From Natronolimnobius baerhuensis (GTDB lineage Archaea; Halobacteriota; Halobacteria; Halobacteriales; Natrialbaceae), in NCBI RefSeq assembly GCF_002177135.1, contig NZ_MWPH01000002.1, positions 310,001-374,000 of the forward strand: a stretch of 64,000 bases of DNA, given 5' to 3'. The stretch's first letter is position 1; each line of letters opens with the position of its first letter. Below are positions 43,279 through 52,834 of this stretch, piece by piece. Both the position numbers and the translations under genes were made by a program. The notes beneath the pieces were generated by a model. It was not told the origin of the DNA. It saw nothing but the letters and a program-made list of their open reading frames with translations, and did no database searches.

Positions 43279-43973
43279 TCATCATCACCCGTAAAGTTCT
43301 CGTCGATAACAACGACGTACTCTTCGACGGTTTCGAACTCGTCATCGTCAGTCGAGACGGTGACAGTGTTCGAGCCGCTGCCGAGTGTCACGTCAATTGC
43401 GTCGACCTCGCCAATCTTGCCACCGTGGTTACCACGGATAGCGGTGACGAGTGCGCCCTCTTCGTACGGGAAGTGAGCAACAATCGACTTGTCGTCGTTG
43501 TCGACGACAATCGAATCTTTCGCGGAGTACTCATCGTCGTCGACGATGACGTTCGTGCCATCGTGCAGCGTCAGCTGGGTATCGCCACCCGGAATCTGCT
43601 GCTTGCCGTCGATCTTGCCGAGGCGGCTGTCTGCCGCATCAGCATCGATCTCGGTCAGCGACAGCCGACCGCCCTCGTCAGGGAAGACGCGATAGTATTC
43701 TTCGCGGCCGGGGAACGCCAGAATGTCGAAGATCCCGATTGGACGCTGCTCGTCGTTGATCGGCTGTCCGTTGACGAGAATTGCGTCCTCCGAGAGCGCA
43801 TACCGTGCTTCCTTCGTCGAGTCGACGTACTCGAGGACGTCCCGAAGCAGGACGACCAGTGGCACGCCTTCCTCACCGTGCGGGCCAGCTCCGGCCTTGA
43901 CGGTGAAGGTGTCGGTCTTGCGCTCGACCGGCCAGGTCTTTGGTACTGAGAGTCGTTTCTGGTGTTTCGTCAT
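43275..43973 (-). CDS. rps4e: Ribosomal protein eS4
   Basis: 232 aa. Has the S4-like RNA-binding segment ([20 protein letters not shown], about 36-55), the central eS4 domain and a KOW-like element near [15 protein letters not shown]. Present only in archaea and eukaryotes. Overlaps uL24 by ATGA. Confidence 0.95.
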   Translation of the reverse strand: MTKHQKRLSVPKTWPVERKTDTFTVKAGAGPHGEEGVPLVVLLRDVLEYVDSTKEARYALSEDAILVNGQPINDEQRPIGIFDILAFPGREEYYRVFPDEGGRLSLTEIDADAADSRLGKIDGKQQIPGGDTQLTLHDGTNVIVDDDEYSAKDSIVVDNDDKSIVAHFPYEEGALVTAIRGNHGGKIGEVDAIDVTLGSGSNTVTVSTDDDEFETVEEYVVVIDENFTGDDE

Positions 43974-44338
43974 TCGTTATCACCTTCGGACTCGCCCTCG
44001 AGACGGGCCTCTCGGCGCTCGTCCTCGAGCGTGAGTTCCGTAATGCGGACGTTGGACGGATCGACCGGGCGGGGAACTTCCTCGCCGTCGGCCGTCTCGA
44101 CCGTGACGTCCTCAACGTGAATCGTGCCGTTCTCGAGGATTGCTTTGAGAACCTCGCCGGTGTCGCCGGCGTAGTCCCCACGCATGACCTCGACCGTGTC
44201 GCCCGCGTTGACGCGGGTTCGACGGGTGTCGTACTCCTCGCGGAGTTCGTCGGACAGCGTTGCGTGGAGCTGTTTCTGCCGCTTGTGAAGCGGTGCGCGC
44301 TCCGTCTGAATCCGCTGTTTGTGTGGTTGCTTGCTCAT
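43970..44338 (-). CDS. rpl24: Ribosomal protein uL24
   Basis: 122 aa. The KOW motif [20 protein letters not shown] (about 41-60) identifies uL24, an early assembly protein at the tunnel exit. The C-terminus is Glu-rich. Two bases from uL14. Confidence 0.95.
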   Translation of the reverse strand: MSKQPHKQRIQTERAPLHKRQKQLHATLSDELREEYDTRRTRVNAGDTVEVMRGDYAGDTGEVLKAILENGTIHVEDVTVETADGEEVPRPVDPSNVRITELTLEDERREARLEGESEGDNE

Positions 44339-44340
44339 AG

Positions 44341-44739
44341 TTAGACGATCATCGTCGCGGTGGAGGCAATTGCACCGAAGCGCTCTGCGACTTCGCGAGC
44401 GATTGGCCCTTTGATTTCCGTACCGCGGGGCTCTTCGTTCTCGTCGATGATGACCGCCGCGTTGTCCTCAAACTTGAGGCGGGTGCCATCCGGTCGGCGG
44501 ACCGATTTCCGCTGACGAACGATGACTGCCTCGAGGACCTGTCGGCGCATCTCCGGGGTACCCTTCGTGACCGAAACGGTCACTTTGTCACCGAGACCCG
44601 CCTTTGGCTGGCGGCTCTTGGTGCCGTGGTATCCTGCTACGCTGATGACTTTGAGTTCGCGTGCGCCCGTGTTGTCGGCACACGTGATCAGCGAGCCTTT
44701 CTTCAGTCCCTGAGTGACGTCGGCTTTCATTGCCTCCAT
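44341..44739 (-). CDS. rpl14: Ribosomal protein uL14
   Basis: 132 aa. Signature [20 protein letters not shown] (about 18-37) and the C-terminal [19 protein letters not shown]. It forms intersubunit bridges. An alternative ATG lies two codons inside. It abuts uS17 with one shared base. Confidence 0.95.
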   Translation of the reverse strand: MEAMKADVTQGLKKGSLITCADNTGARELKVISVAGYHGTKSRQPKAGLGDKVTVSVTKGTPEMRRQVLEAVIVRQRKSVRRPDGTRLKFEDNAAVIIDENEEPRGTEIKGPIAREVAERFGAIASTATMIV

Positions 44740-45185
44740 TACTCTTCACCCTGGGCTGTGTCTGCGTCATCCGCAGCGAGATCATCGGCGGAGAGTTCCG
44801 GCTCAGGCTCTGCCTGACCGGTCAACTCGGCGATATCCTCTGCGGTTGCCTCTTCAGTTATTTCGACGACCACATGCGATTTCGTCTTCGACAGTGGTCG
44901 GGTCTCTGCGATTTTGACCGAGTCGCCAACCGAGAGCGGCTCGAGCACGCCTGGCACGTGTGCCGGGATGCGCGAGCGTCGTTTCATGTAGCGGTCGTAC
45001 TTCGGAACCGCGACATCGTACTCTCGTTCGACGACTACGGTCTTGTCCATGCCCGTCGAGACGACGGTCCCCTCGAGGACCTGCCCTCGAACGGAGAGTT
45101 CGCCGTAGAACGGACACTTCTCGTAGTCGTATTCCTCCGGATTATCTGGTTCCGGAGGGGTTTCAACGTCTAATCCTATTGCCAT
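44739..45185 (-). CDS. rps17: Ribosomal protein uS17 with acidic tail
   Basis: 148 aa, longer than the usual 110 or so. The OB-fold core has [20 protein letters not shown] (about 39-58) and the start has [12 protein letters not shown], typical of archaeal uS17. About 35 extra C-terminal residues are very acidic ([19 protein letters not shown]). Overlaps Rnp1 by 10 bases. Confidence 0.94.
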   Translation of the reverse strand: MAIGLDVETPPEPDNPEEYDYEKCPFYGELSVRGQVLEGTVVSTGMDKTVVVEREYDVAVPKYDRYMKRRSRIPAHVPGVLEPLSVGDSVKIAETRPLSKTKSHVVVEITEEATAEDIAELTGQAEPEPELSADDLAADDADTAQGEE

Positions 45186-45640
45186 GGTGAATCACCACTA
45201 GTTTCCGTGCGTCGGGCGGGTCGTGAGAGCAATCGCGAACCATCGACCGTAACGTAGGCTACGCCCTCGCCAGCAGCGTGGTGATGGTCAGATGAACCAT
45301 CGCCACGACAGCCAACGGCATCGCCGTCGGCTCGGTCTGCGTCAGCGGACGTTTTGTCCGCCGATGCAGGTTGAGTGTCGGCCAGTTTGGACGCAGTCCC
45401 CAACTCCTTCGCGGAGTCGGCGGCTTCATCTGTGATCGCGAACTCGAACGTCGAGCCCGACTTTGGCACTGTAACGACCCGAGATTCGCCATCCGTTCGA
45501 ATCTCTATCGAGAGAGTCTTCGTCGTCTCGATGACGACACGCCCCGAAATGCCGACCCGCGAATCGTCGGTACTCTCGACGACGCGGACCGCCAATCCGT
45601 TGAGTTCGTGTCGCGGTAGGGTCTCGGGTGTCAGTGCCAT
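45176..45640 (-). CDS. rnp1: RNase P protein component 1 (Rpp29)
   Basis: 154 aa. [35 protein letters not shown] and [12 protein letters not shown] give the Sm-like barrel of Pop4/Rpp29, which helps the RNase P RNA mature tRNA 5' ends. Between the barrel and its last strand lies a low-complexity insert of about 50 residues ([20 protein letters not shown]) with a His-rich spot. Its place between uL29 and uS17 is normal in archaea. Confidence 0.9.
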   Translation of the reverse strand: MALTPETLPRHELNGLAVRVVESTDDSRVGISGRVVIETTKTLSIEIRTDGESRVVTVPKSGSTFEFAITDEAADSAKELGTASKLADTQPASADKTSADADRADGDAVGCRGDGSSDHHHAAGEGVAYVTVDGSRLLSRPARRTETSGDSPWQ

Positions 45641-45646
45641 TGTGTG

Positions 45647-45859
45647 TTATTCGTCGTCGAAGTCGCCTTCTTCCGTCTGGATCGTCTTGATCCGAGCGAT
45701 GGTGCGGCTAATCTCGCCGATTCGACCCGGGTTCTCCGGAGCACCACCAGCTGCGAGGACGGACTTCTGGTTCAGCAGTTCCGTCTCGAGTTCCTCGAGT
45801 TCTTCCTCCCGTTCGGCAGGCGTCATATCGCGGATCTCTGCGACGTGGAGAATTGCCAT
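45647..45859 (-). CDS. rpl29: Ribosomal protein uL29
   Basis: 70 aa, two long helices: [20 protein letters not shown] and [18 protein letters not shown]. It lies at the tunnel exit next to uL23 and is part of the signal recognition particle docking site. One base shared with uS3. Confidence 0.95.
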   Translation of the reverse strand: MAILHVAEIRDMTPAEREEELEELETELLNQKSVLAAGGAPENPGRIGEISRTIARIKTIQTEEGDFDDE

Positions 45860-46845
45860 CAGGCGTCACCTCCCTCGTCTGCGTCTTCGTCGTCTGCGTC
45901 GGCATCAGCGTCCTCGTCTTCCATCTCCGCGACGAGTTCTTCTGCTTCCGCTTCGACATCCTCTTCGAGTTCCTCGAGTTCCTCTTCGATTTCGTCGTCT
46001 TCCTCAGGGACCTCGACGTCTTCGAAGTCGTCGTCGGCGTCAGCCTCGACTTCTTCTTCGATGACTTCCTCGACGACCTCTTCGTCAAGGTCGCCCTCGT
46101 CGTCAGCAGCGGTCTCGACGGCGTCCTCAGCAGGCGCTTCGACACCCTCCGCGGTTGCCTCGGCCTCCTCTGGTTCGCCCTCGAGCAGTTCCTCGACACC
46201 CTCGGCCTCGTTGGCCTCGACGGCGTCAGGGACGAGTTCCTCGGGGTCCAGATCTTCGTGAACGCCGAAGTCGTCGGGCAACTCGGCTCCTGGCGGGATG
46301 ATTTTGACGTCAACCCCGATGGTACCGAGTTTCATCACTGCGACGCCCTGGCCGTGGTCGACGACCTCTTCGGCGGGCTCGCCGTTGTGCTTGATGTAGC
46401 CGCGGTTGAACTTCTCAACGCGCGAGCGAGCGCCCGTCACCTTTCCGGAGAGGACGATCTCGGCACCGAGTGCACCGGCTTCCATGATGCGGTCAATCGT
46501 CGTGTGACCAGCTTTCCGGAAGTACCAGCCACGCTCGAGTGCGTTAGCCAGTCGGTCTGCGACGATTCGTGCGTTCAGGTCCGGTTCGTCGACTTCCTGA
46601 ACGTCGACCTGTGGGTCCTCGAGGTTGAACTGCTCTTCGAGGGCCGTCGTGACCTTCCGGATGTTCTCGCCGCCTTTGCCGATGACCATCCCGGGCTTTT
46701 CGGCCTTGAGGACGATCTGGGTTCCCATCGGCGTCTTGGCGACGTCCATGCCACCGTAGCCTGCACGACCGAGTTCTTCCTGGAAGAACTCGTCGATCTG
46801 TGACCGCTGCAGGCCGTTTTCGATGAATTGGTGTTCGTCAGCCAT
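45859..46845 (-). CDS. rps3: Ribosomal protein uS3 with long acidic tail
   Basis: 328 aa from the ATG at 46845; the frame further upstream lies in uL22 and is rejected. KH domain [20 protein letters not shown] (about 45-64), then the second domain to about residue 210. The remaining about 115 residues are almost all Glu, Asp, Ala and Val. It lines the mRNA entry of the small subunit. The tail is longer than I expect even for haloarchaea. Confidence 0.93.
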   Translation of the reverse strand: MADEHQFIENGLQRSQIDEFFQEELGRAGYGGMDVAKTPMGTQIVLKAEKPGMVIGKGGENIRKVTTALEEQFNLEDPQVDVQEVDEPDLNARIVADRLANALERGWYFRKAGHTTIDRIMEAGALGAEIVLSGKVTGARSRVEKFNRGYIKHNGEPAEEVVDHGQGVAVMKLGTIGVDVKIIPPGAELPDDFGVHEDLDPEELVPDAVEANEAEGVEELLEGEPEEAEATAEGVEAPAEDAVETAADDEGDLDEEVVEEVIEEEVEADADDDFEDVEVPEEDDEIEEELEELEEDVEAEAEELVAEMEDEDADADADDEDADEGGDA

Positions 46846-47324
46846 TAGTTCTCGTCCTCCGTTTCTTCGTCGACTTCCTCGACGATGATCTCGACATCGA
46901 CCTGTGGCGTGTTCCACGCCGAGGCACGCCCCATTGCACGGGGCTTGCGGCCGACCGATTCGCCGACCTTGTGGGCGGCGACGTGGGTAATCTCCATCGA
47001 CGAACCGTCAAAGCCCTGCTGGTCCGCGTTGGCCTCGACGTTCTCGAGGAGATCGAGGAATTCACCCGAGACCTTCTCGGGGTACTTGCCGGCGTCCCAG
47101 CCCTCGATGTCCGAGCGGTGACCCGCGCCGGAGTTGTGGGACTTGAACGGAACGGACTGTTCCTCGTCGATGACGTCCTGAAGGTACGCCTGTGCGTCCG
47201 CAACGGTGCGGCCTTTGATTGCACGGGCGACTTCCTTGCTGTGCTTGTTGCTCATGTGACGCTCCCGAAGCATCGCTTTCGCGGTTGTGTCCGGGTCGGC
47301 GTCGACTGAGTAGTTGATTCCCAT
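46845..47324 (-). CDS. rpl22: Ribosomal protein uL22
   Basis: 159 aa. Opening GINYSVDADPDTTAKAMLRE, the loop region HNSGAGHRSDIEGWDAGKYP, and the C-terminal hook RKPRAMGRASAWNTPQVDVE. Its hairpin lines the exit tunnel. It shares one base with uS3. Confidence 0.95.
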   Translation of the reverse strand: MGINYSVDADPDTTAKAMLRERHMSNKHSKEVARAIKGRTVADAQAYLQDVIDEEQSVPFKSHNSGAGHRSDIEGWDAGKYPEKVSGEFLDLLENVEANADQQGFDGSSMEITHVAAHKVGESVGRKPRAMGRASAWNTPQVDVEIIVEEVDEETEDEN

Positions 47325-47331
47325 ACGATGA

Positions 47332-47757
47332 TCACTTCAGTGGGACGAACTTCGACGAACGAGTTGCACCGATACCAGCCTGTCCGTGCTCGACGGAGTT
47401 ACGGGTCAGCTGGAACTCTCCGAGATAATGACCGATCATCTCGGGATCGATGCGGACGCGCTCGAATGACTGTCCGTTGTAGACCTCGAAGGTCAGTCCA
47501 ACGAACTCCGGCAGCACCGGCATGTCGCGCAGGTGCGTTCGGATCGGCGCGTTCGCCGTCTCCTCTTCGCCTTTGCCGCGGGCCTTCTCGAGAAGCTTTT
47601 GCTTCTCAACGGAGAGGCCGCGCTTGACACTTCGCCGCTTGCGTGCGGGCAGCAGTTCTGCGACTTCCTCGAGCTCCAGATCCTGCAGCTCGTCGAGTGT
47701 ATGACCGCGGTAGGTGAAGTCTTCACCTTCACGGCCGGTTCGGTACTCTTGGCTCAT
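47332..47757 (-). CDS. rps19: Ribosomal protein uS19
   Basis: 141 aa. Core [20 protein letters not shown] and [20 protein letters not shown] near the C-terminus; archaeal N-terminal extension of about 65 residues. It contacts the A-site region in the head of the small subunit. Overlaps uL2 by ATGA. Confidence 0.95.
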   Translation of the reverse strand: MSQEYRTGREGEDFTYRGHTLDELQDLELEEVAELLPARKRRSVKRGLSVEKQKLLEKARGKGEEETANAPIRTHLRDMPVLPEFVGLTFEVYNGQSFERVRIDPEMIGHYLGEFQLTRNSVEHGQAGIGATRSSKFVPLK

Positions 47758-48476
47758 TTGTTTCCACCTCGGCCGGTGCTGCGCGAGGCGATGTCACCGA
47801 CTTTGCGTCCCGGCGGGGCGTCCCGCGAGACGGATTTTGGTTTTCCGGGGTGCTGGCGGCCACCGCCACCGAATGGGTGGTCGACGGCGTTCATTGCGAC
47901 ACCGCGGACGCGAGGCCACTTGGTCCCGCGCGCTTTCATTTTGTGGTACTTGTTCCCTGCTTTGACCATTGGCTTTTCCGTCCGTCCGCCGCCGGCGACG
48001 ACGCCGACGGTGGCTCGGCACTGTGGATCGAGGCGCTTGACCTCGCCACTTGGGAGTTGTACGACCGCAGCCGAGCGGTCGTGGGTGATCAGGTCTGCGT
48101 TGGTCCCCCCGGCACGGGCGAACTTGCCGCCATCGCCTGGGTTGGACTCGACGTTACAGACCGGAACCCCTTCGGGGATCTCAGCGAGGGGAAGCGTGTT
48201 CCCCGGCTTGATCTCCGCAGAGACACCGACCTGAATCTCCTCACCAACGGCGACGCCTTCGGGGACGAGAACGAGACGCTGCTCGCCGTCCTCGAACTCG
48301 ATGGCCGCAATCGGTGCGGAGCGTGCAGGGTCGTGTTCGATGTCGACGACCGTTCCGCGGACGACATCGTTGTCTTCGGCCTTCTTGTGGTCGAGTTTCG
48401 CCTTGTATCGGTGCGACGGGGCACGGAACGTGGACGTACCGCGACCACGACGCTGTCCTTGAATTCGTCGTCCCAT
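47754..48476 (-). CDS. rpl2: Ribosomal protein uL2
   Basis: 240 aa. N-terminal [20 protein letters not shown], the conserved peptidyl-transferase-side loop [20 protein letters not shown] (about 191-210, with the key His) and a basic tail. Two bases from uL23. Confidence 0.95.
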   Translation of the reverse strand: MGRRIQGQRRGRGTSTFRAPSHRYKAKLDHKKAEDNDVVRGTVVDIEHDPARSAPIAAIEFEDGEQRLVLVPEGVAVGEEIQVGVSAEIKPGNTLPLAEIPEGVPVCNVESNPGDGGKFARAGGTNADLITHDRSAAVVQLPSGEVKRLDPQCRATVGVVAGGGRTEKPMVKAGNKYHKMKARGTKWPRVRGVAMNAVDHPFGGGGRQHPGKPKSVSRDAPPGRKVGDIASRSTGRGGNK

Positions 48477-48478
48477 CG

Positions 48479-48733
48479 TCAGAACACCCCGATTCGAGAG
48501 GCGACTTCCTGCGCGTCGTCCTCTTCAGCGAGTCTGATGATTGCTTTCTTCTTGCCTTTCATCGTTACCTGCGTGTTGATGTTGTCGACCGTGACATCAA
48601 AGCGCTCCTCGACAATATCCCGAATCTCGGGTTTGGAGGCATCCGGGTTGCAAACGAACTGGAGCTTGTTCTCAAAGTCCATGTCGTTCATCGCCTTCTC
48701 GGTCACGAGTGGGTGCTCGATGATCGTGCTCAT
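48479..48733 (-). CDS. rpl23: Ribosomal protein uL23
   Basis: 84 aa. IEHPLVTEKAMNDMDFENKL opens the fold and EERFDVTVDNINTQVTMKGK follows. With uL29 it forms the docking site for SRP and the translocon. Overlaps uL4 by ATGA. Confidence 0.95.
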   Translation of the reverse strand: MSTIIEHPLVTEKAMNDMDFENKLQFVCNPDASKPEIRDIVEERFDVTVDNINTQVTMKGKKKAIIRLAEEDDAQEVASRIGVF

Positions 48734-49482
48734 CGGTCTGCCACCTCCTCGAGTGCGCTTTCGGTCCAGACGGTGAGTCGACCTGGCTGTGCGCCAGGTG
48801 CGAGGTCCTCAGCGTTGACCTCTGCAGCCGTCGTCACGTCCGCACCAGCGAGGTTCCGTGCCGCACGGGACGGGCCGGACTCGCTCGAGGTGACGAACAG
48901 AATCGACGTCGGCGTCTGGTACTTCCGGCCACGGGCTTTCCCCTGTCCGGATCGGACGTTGCGACCGTCGTCTGCACGCTGGATGTCAGCCTCGAGGCCT
49001 GCTGCCTCGAGGAAGGAGACGACCTCCTGCGTTTTGACGAGGTCTTCGAACTCATCGGAGACGACGACTGGAATCTCGGCGTCGTCGTCGAACTGGTGAC
49101 CGCGCTCGGCGACGAGTTCGGCGTCCGTCGTTGCCGCGATGGCGCTGCGGACGGCCAGTTTCTTTGCTTTCGTGTTGATCGATTCGGACTGGTCTTTCTC
49201 GGCCTTTGGCGGGTGAGCCTTTCGTCCTTTGATAGCCTGGGGAACGCGTCGTGCGCGTCCGTCCTGTCGTGGGACGTGGGCCATCCCGCGGCCACTACCG
49301 AACGATTCGGCTGGCGTTCGCTTGCCAGCGAATTCGTCGGCACCGTAGTCCTGTTTCCGGTTTGCCTGGGCGACGTTGACGGCACGGGTGATCAGGTCCG
49401 GGCGGTACTGGGTCTCGAAGACCGCCGGAAGATCGACCGACCCTGCGTCGGAGCCGTCCAGGTCGCGTACTGTTGCTTCCAT
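48730..49482 (-). CDS. rpl4: Ribosomal protein uL4
   Basis: 250 aa. The tunnel-lining loop is seen in ESFGSGRGMAHVPRQDGRAR (about 60-79) and the globular part in SPSRAARNLAGADVTTAAEV-like sequence near the end. Three bases from uL3. Confidence 0.95.
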   Translation of the reverse strand: MEATVRDLDGSDAGSVDLPAVFETQYRPDLITRAVNVAQANRKQDYGADEFAGKRTPAESFGSGRGMAHVPRQDGRARRVPQAIKGRKAHPPKAEKDQSESINTKAKKLAVRSAIAATTDAELVAERGHQFDDDAEIPVVVSDEFEDLVKTQEVVSFLEAAGLEADIQRADDGRNVRSGQGKARGRKYQTPTSILFVTSSESGPSRAARNLAGADVTTAAEVNAEDLAPGAQPGRLTVWTESALEEVADR

Positions 49483-49485
49483 GTG

Positions 49486-50508
49486 TTATCCCTGGTTAGA
49501 TGCGGTGGAGACGTACCGAACCTCGGGATCGAGGCGTGGCTGGTCTCCAGGTCGGATCGCCGGGCGGAAGCGCACGAGGCGCTTGTTTGGCCCGGGGAGC
49601 GAGCCCTTGATCAACGCGTGCGGGCCGTCGACTTCGCCGTAGTTGACGAAACCGCCGTCGACCGTCGCGTCTGCGCCATCGCCGATATCGACGAGGCGCT
49701 TGTTCAGTTCCGTCCGCTGGTGATACCCGGTCTGTCCCTGCTGTGGGACCGTCGACCGAACACGGGACGGATTCCAGGGGCCAAGGTTCCCGATGCGGCG
49801 GCGCCATCCCTGCCGGGCGTGCTTGCCCTTTCGTTTCTGGACGCCCCATCGCTTGACGGGTCCTTGAGTCCCTTTCCCTTTCGTGACGCCGCTTGCGTCG
49901 ACGTACTCGCCGGCGCGGAACATGTCGTTCATGACGTGTTCGCCACCGTCTTCCTCGAGCAGTTCGAGGCCGTAGTCGACGCGGTCGGAAATCGAGCCAC
50001 CGCCAACGCGCGTCTCCATCACGTCCGGTTTCTTCTTCGGCATCGAGGGAAGGTCCCCCGGAACCGTATGCGTGATGACGCGGACGTCGTCAACGCGACC
50101 TTCCTCGAGAAGGCCACGGAGTTCGTCTGCGGATGCGTCGGTGTTGTAGTCGTCACCGGGAAGGTCGAGAACACGGTCGAGTTCGGAAACGAACTCGTCG
50201 GTCCAGACCTCGGTAACCGGCTGTTTTCCGTACGGCGTGTCTTCGTACGCACGCAGAGCAACGGCGCGCATTGGCGGCGTCTCCACGATCGTTACAGGGA
50301 CGGTCTGTTCCATCCCTTCGGTCGGCGAGTTCGCTTTATCGTCGACCATAACGACGTGGGTCATGCCGGCCTTATAGCCCGCGAAACCCTGGAGCGTCGG
50401 CTGTCCATCGTCTTCCGGCCACGAATTGAAGCGTGGGACCTCGCTGGTCGCACGCTTTCGTGGGCCGAAACCGAGTGAGCCTTTGCGTGGTGAATTTGCT
50501 TGTGGCAT
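49486..50508 (-). CDS. rpl3: Ribosomal protein uL3
   Basis: 340 aa. PQANSPRKGSLGFGPRKRAT at the start, the GYKAGMTHVVMVDDKANSP block, and the W-loop KRWGVQKRKGKHARQGWRRR near the peptidyl transferase centre (about 218-237). First ribosomal gene of the cluster; four bases after the SPOUT gene. Confidence 0.95.
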   Translation of the reverse strand: MPQANSPRKGSLGFGPRKRATSEVPRFNSWPEDDGQPTLQGFAGYKAGMTHVVMVDDKANSPTEGMEQTVPVTIVETPPMRAVALRAYEDTPYGKQPVTEVWTDEFVSELDRVLDLPGDDYNTDASADELRGLLEEGRVDDVRVITHTVPGDLPSMPKKKPDVMETRVGGGSISDRVDYGLELLEEDGGEHVMNDMFRAGEYVDASGVTKGKGTQGPVKRWGVQKRKGKHARQGWRRRIGNLGPWNPSRVRSTVPQQGQTGYHQRTELNKRLVDIGDGADATVDGGFVNYGEVDGPHALIKGSLPGPNKRLVRFRPAIRPGDQPRLDPEVRYVSTASNQG

Positions 50509-50512
50509 TCTA

Positions 50513-51388
50513 TCACTCTTGCAGTGAGAGGGGAGCGAGGGTGGCGAACAGAGCTTCTTCCGTTCGTACCACCTTGCTGCCCTGGTTCGGAACCGTATTC
50601 AGCCAGAGGTCGAACCCTAGATCGGTGGGTTCGACGTCGACTCTGTCATCCACGTCAGCTGCGTCGTACGCAGCCACAACGTCGGATGCCTCGATTCCGA
50701 GGATTTCCGGCAGCCCTCTCTCGGGCGCACCGAACGCAACGGTCATTCCGTCACGGTCGACGCGTCCGGCCAGCGTCTCGAGTCGTCCCACGGTAAGTTC
50801 CGCACCATGGCGAGACGACGCGATACAAACGCCGGCGTCCTCACGGCCGAGAGCTGTCGAAAGGTCCGTCCGCTCGACGCTGAGCCCCGGAAGGGGGCCG
50901 TCGACGAGTTTCGCCCGGACCGGTCGTCGCGAAGAGATCCTGACGGTCACGCGCTCCCCCTCGGCGACCTCCATCGATGGAGGCGTATTGAGGGAGATCG
51001 GGTGTTGCAAGCCGCAATTGACCCGGACGCGCCCTTCAGGTCCGACCTCGGTCACGATTCCTTGTCTTGTCGACCCCGAACCGTTCGATTCGGAGCCGGT
51101 CTGTGACACCGCGCGCAGCGGTGGCAAGACCCCAACGTACTCTAGTTCGTCTCGCATCCCCCATGCCTCGTTGCGGAGGTATGGTGGGGTTGCGGCGTAC
51201 CGCAGAACGGTACTGACGAACCCATCATCGAATCGCCCGGTTTCGCCGTCCCGATCTGGGTAGACGATGAGGCGATCCGCCCGGAAGATCGTCGCCGCGC
51301 GGGCGACGTATCCAAGTTTGCGAGTTGCCTCGCGTTTGTCCTCGGCTTCACGGGAGAGTGACGACGGCACGAGTACGTTGACGGTCAT
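50513..51388 (-). CDS. SPOUT RNA methyltransferase (putative uridine-N3 type)
   Basis: 291 aa. VNVLVPSSLSREAEDKREAT and ARAATIFRADRLIVYPDRDG begin the SPOUT fold; a central OB-like insert (about 100-190, GVLPPLRAVSQTGS) and the SAM knot GRVDRDGMTVAFGAPERGLP (about 222-241) follow. The family is annotated as a putative RNA uridine N3-methyltransferase and often precedes rpl3 in archaea. It is the first gene of the ribosomal operon. Confidence 0.86.
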   Translation of the reverse strand: MTVNVLVPSSLSREAEDKREATRKLGYVARAATIFRADRLIVYPDRDGETGRFDDGFVSTVLRYAATPPYLRNEAWGMRDELEYVGVLPPLRAVSQTGSESNGSGSTRQGIVTEVGPEGRVRVNCGLQHPISLNTPPSMEVAEGERVTVRISSRRPVRAKLVDGPLPGLSVERTDLSTALGREDAGVCIASSRHGAELTVGRLETLAGRVDRDGMTVAFGAPERGLPEILGIEASDVVAAYDAADVDDRVDVEPTDLGFDLWLNTVPNQGSKVVRTEEALFATLAPLSLQE

Positions 51389-51442
51389 GCCGAAACGCTT
51401 CGGCGCCGCGTCACTAGACTGTAGCGTTTTGTTGCGGACAAG

Positions 51443-51452
51443 GTCTTAAAAG
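51443..51452 (-). promoter_or_regulatory. Main promoter of the ribosomal protein operon
   Basis: On the minus strand TCCTTTTAAG lies about 60 bases before the SPOUT ATG at 51388, predicting a start of transcription near 51420 and a leader of about 30 bases. The gap up to 51640 has no gene. Confidence 0.55.
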
Positions 51453-51642
51453 GATAGCGGATTCGATCCCGGCTGTGACGCTCTCACACCCTCGAATTCG
51501 TGTGTTACAGACACACACTCTCGAGCGTTGATCAGAAACGAGTGACAGTCGCTGAATACAGACAGAGTTGCCGGCAGTGTGTATTCGTGATGGGGGCACC
51601 CACCGTGGTGCCGTATGGCGATGCCGGAACAATTCGTAGGCC

Positions 51643-51650
51643 TTATATAT
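51643..51650 (+). promoter_or_regulatory. TATA box of tRNA-Gly
   Basis: TTATATAT about 31-38 bases before the mature tRNA start, at the normal archaeal distance for a short 5' leader. Confidence 0.65.
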
Positions 51651-51680
51651 CCACCCGGCAGTAGGTATGAATGCAACAGG

Positions 51681-51751
51681 GCGCTGGTAGTGTAGTGGTA
51701 TCACGTGACCTTGCCATGGTCACAACCTGGGTTCAAATCCCAGCCAGCGCA
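51681..51751 (+). tRNA. tRNA-Gly (GCC)
   Basis: 71 bases. Acceptor GCGCTGG/CCAGCGC with discriminator A, anticodon stem TGACC/GGTCA with loop TTGCCAT (anticodon GCC, reads GGC and GGU), T stem CTGGG/CCCAG with loop TTCAAAT. CCA is not encoded. A 20-base copy of its 3' end lies 160 bases further on. Confidence 0.94.
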
Positions 51752-51890
51752 CTTCTACGACGAACAACTTCGACGAGCACCGCGTAGCGTGTGCTCGTCA
51801 TCCGTGAGTCGTGAAGTCGCACTGGATTTGAACGAGAGAAGTCACAGCCCGAGAGCGAACGCAGTGAGCGAGCTGGAATGTCTTCGCGTT

Positions 51891-51910
51891 GTTCAAATCC
51901 CAGCCAGCGC
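51891..51910 (+). repeat. Duplicate of tRNA-Gly 3' end (att-like scar)
   Basis: GTTCAAATCCCAGCCAGCGC is identical to tRNA positions 51731-51750 and in the same orientation. Duplicated tRNA 3' ends mark integration sites of mobile DNA. Only 140 bases lie between the copies, including the palindromic GAGCGAACGCAGTGAGCGAG (51853-51872), so the element body is gone or this is a haloarchaeal repeat unit that rode in with one. Confidence 0.75.
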
Positions 51911-51938
51911 GTACTCAACACCCTCGAGCACCCCACAA

Positions 51939-52349
51939 TTAGACTTCCTTCTCGAGGATGTAGCCCCACTGTTCGTATCCACGGGCAGTGTAGTACTGGT
52001 GCACCTGCGATTTGGCCAGCGGCGAGGCCAGTCCAATGACGTCGCACTCGTTCGACGACGCCCACTCCTCGACGTATTCCAAGAGTGCTGTTCCGTAGCC
52101 CTCGCCTCGATGGGGTTCGTTGACGACGAAATCATAGAGCCAGGCGTGGCGGGTGTGATGCAGAAAGTCATCGATTCTGACGCCGGCGACGGCGACCAGC
52201 TCATCCTCGAGGAATCCGCCAATAAGCGTGTACTCCTCCTGAGCTGTCCAGGCCATAATCTCCGCCGGGGACGTGTCGGTCCACAACTGCTGGAGAATCG
52301 GGACTGCCAGGCGTCGGTCAGCGTCACTGGAGAGGTGTCGAATATCCAT
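51939..52349 (-). CDS. GNAT family N-acetyltransferase
   Basis: 136 aa from the ATG at 52349; the longer frame lacks family support. The acetyl-CoA loop is DFVVNEPHRGEGYGTALLEY (about 70-89; R/Q-x-x-G-x-G/A as RGEGYG), with the C-terminal YYTARGYEQWGYILEK. It transfers an acetyl group from acetyl-CoA to an unknown amine. Confidence 0.87.
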   Translation of the reverse strand: MDIRHLSSDADRRLAVPILQQLWTDTSPAEIMAWTAQEEYTLIGGFLEDELVAVAGVRIDDFLHHTRHAWLYDFVVNEPHRGEGYGTALLEYVEEWASSNECDVIGLASPLAKSQVHQYYTARGYEQWGYILEKEV

Positions 52350-52471
52350 ATGAAATACTGTTAGACCAGCTACAAATGTGTGCTGGCGAGCCAGGTGGGA
52401 GAGATCAACGCCGGTTTGCGATAGTGGGAGCCGGACAACGACTTTTGGTCCTCGAGCGAGAACACCAGCGT

Positions 52472-52654
52472 ATGTTTCGCCGTTTCCTCGCCCGCGTGCG
52501 CGAATGGGTTTCCATTGCGGACCCAGACGAGCGAATCGACGGCTCCGGTGAGGCCATTGTCTCACCGCAGCATCGCCGCTCGCTCGAGGCGGATCGGGAA
52601 CTCGAGCGACTGAGCGAGCACGCAGAAGATCGCGACCGGGAGCAGAAGAAGTGA
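52472..52654 (+). CDS. Possible 60-aa charged protein
   Basis: A frame starting MFRRFLARVREWVSIADPDE and ending in a charged helix (RELERLSEHAEDRDREQKK). Composition fits haloarchaeal proteins and the frame on the other strand is Ser/Arg-rich, as expected of a shadow. No promoter or family is evident, and an earlier in-frame start at 52376 exists. Weak call. Confidence 0.3.
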   Translation: MFRRFLARVREWVSIADPDERIDGSGEAIVSPQHRRSLEADRELERLSEHAEDRDREQKK

Positions 52655-52834
52655 GTGCTGAAACAGTGCCTGTGGGTCCCGAGGGAAGGCTCTCGAGGGA
52701 GTCTTGTATCCAATTCGTTTGACGACTGGTTCCAGAATCCGTAATTCACGAATGTGAACTAATAGGGGTGGCGGTTTACTTTTATAGCAGGGATTACTAT
52801 GCGTCAATAGACGATTGACCGACGAGAGATAGCA

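Noticed and set aside
51760-51880. A second tRNA after tRNA-Gly
   Set aside because: Only the T-arm and acceptor 3' strand are repeated; there is no anticodon arm or 5' acceptor strand.
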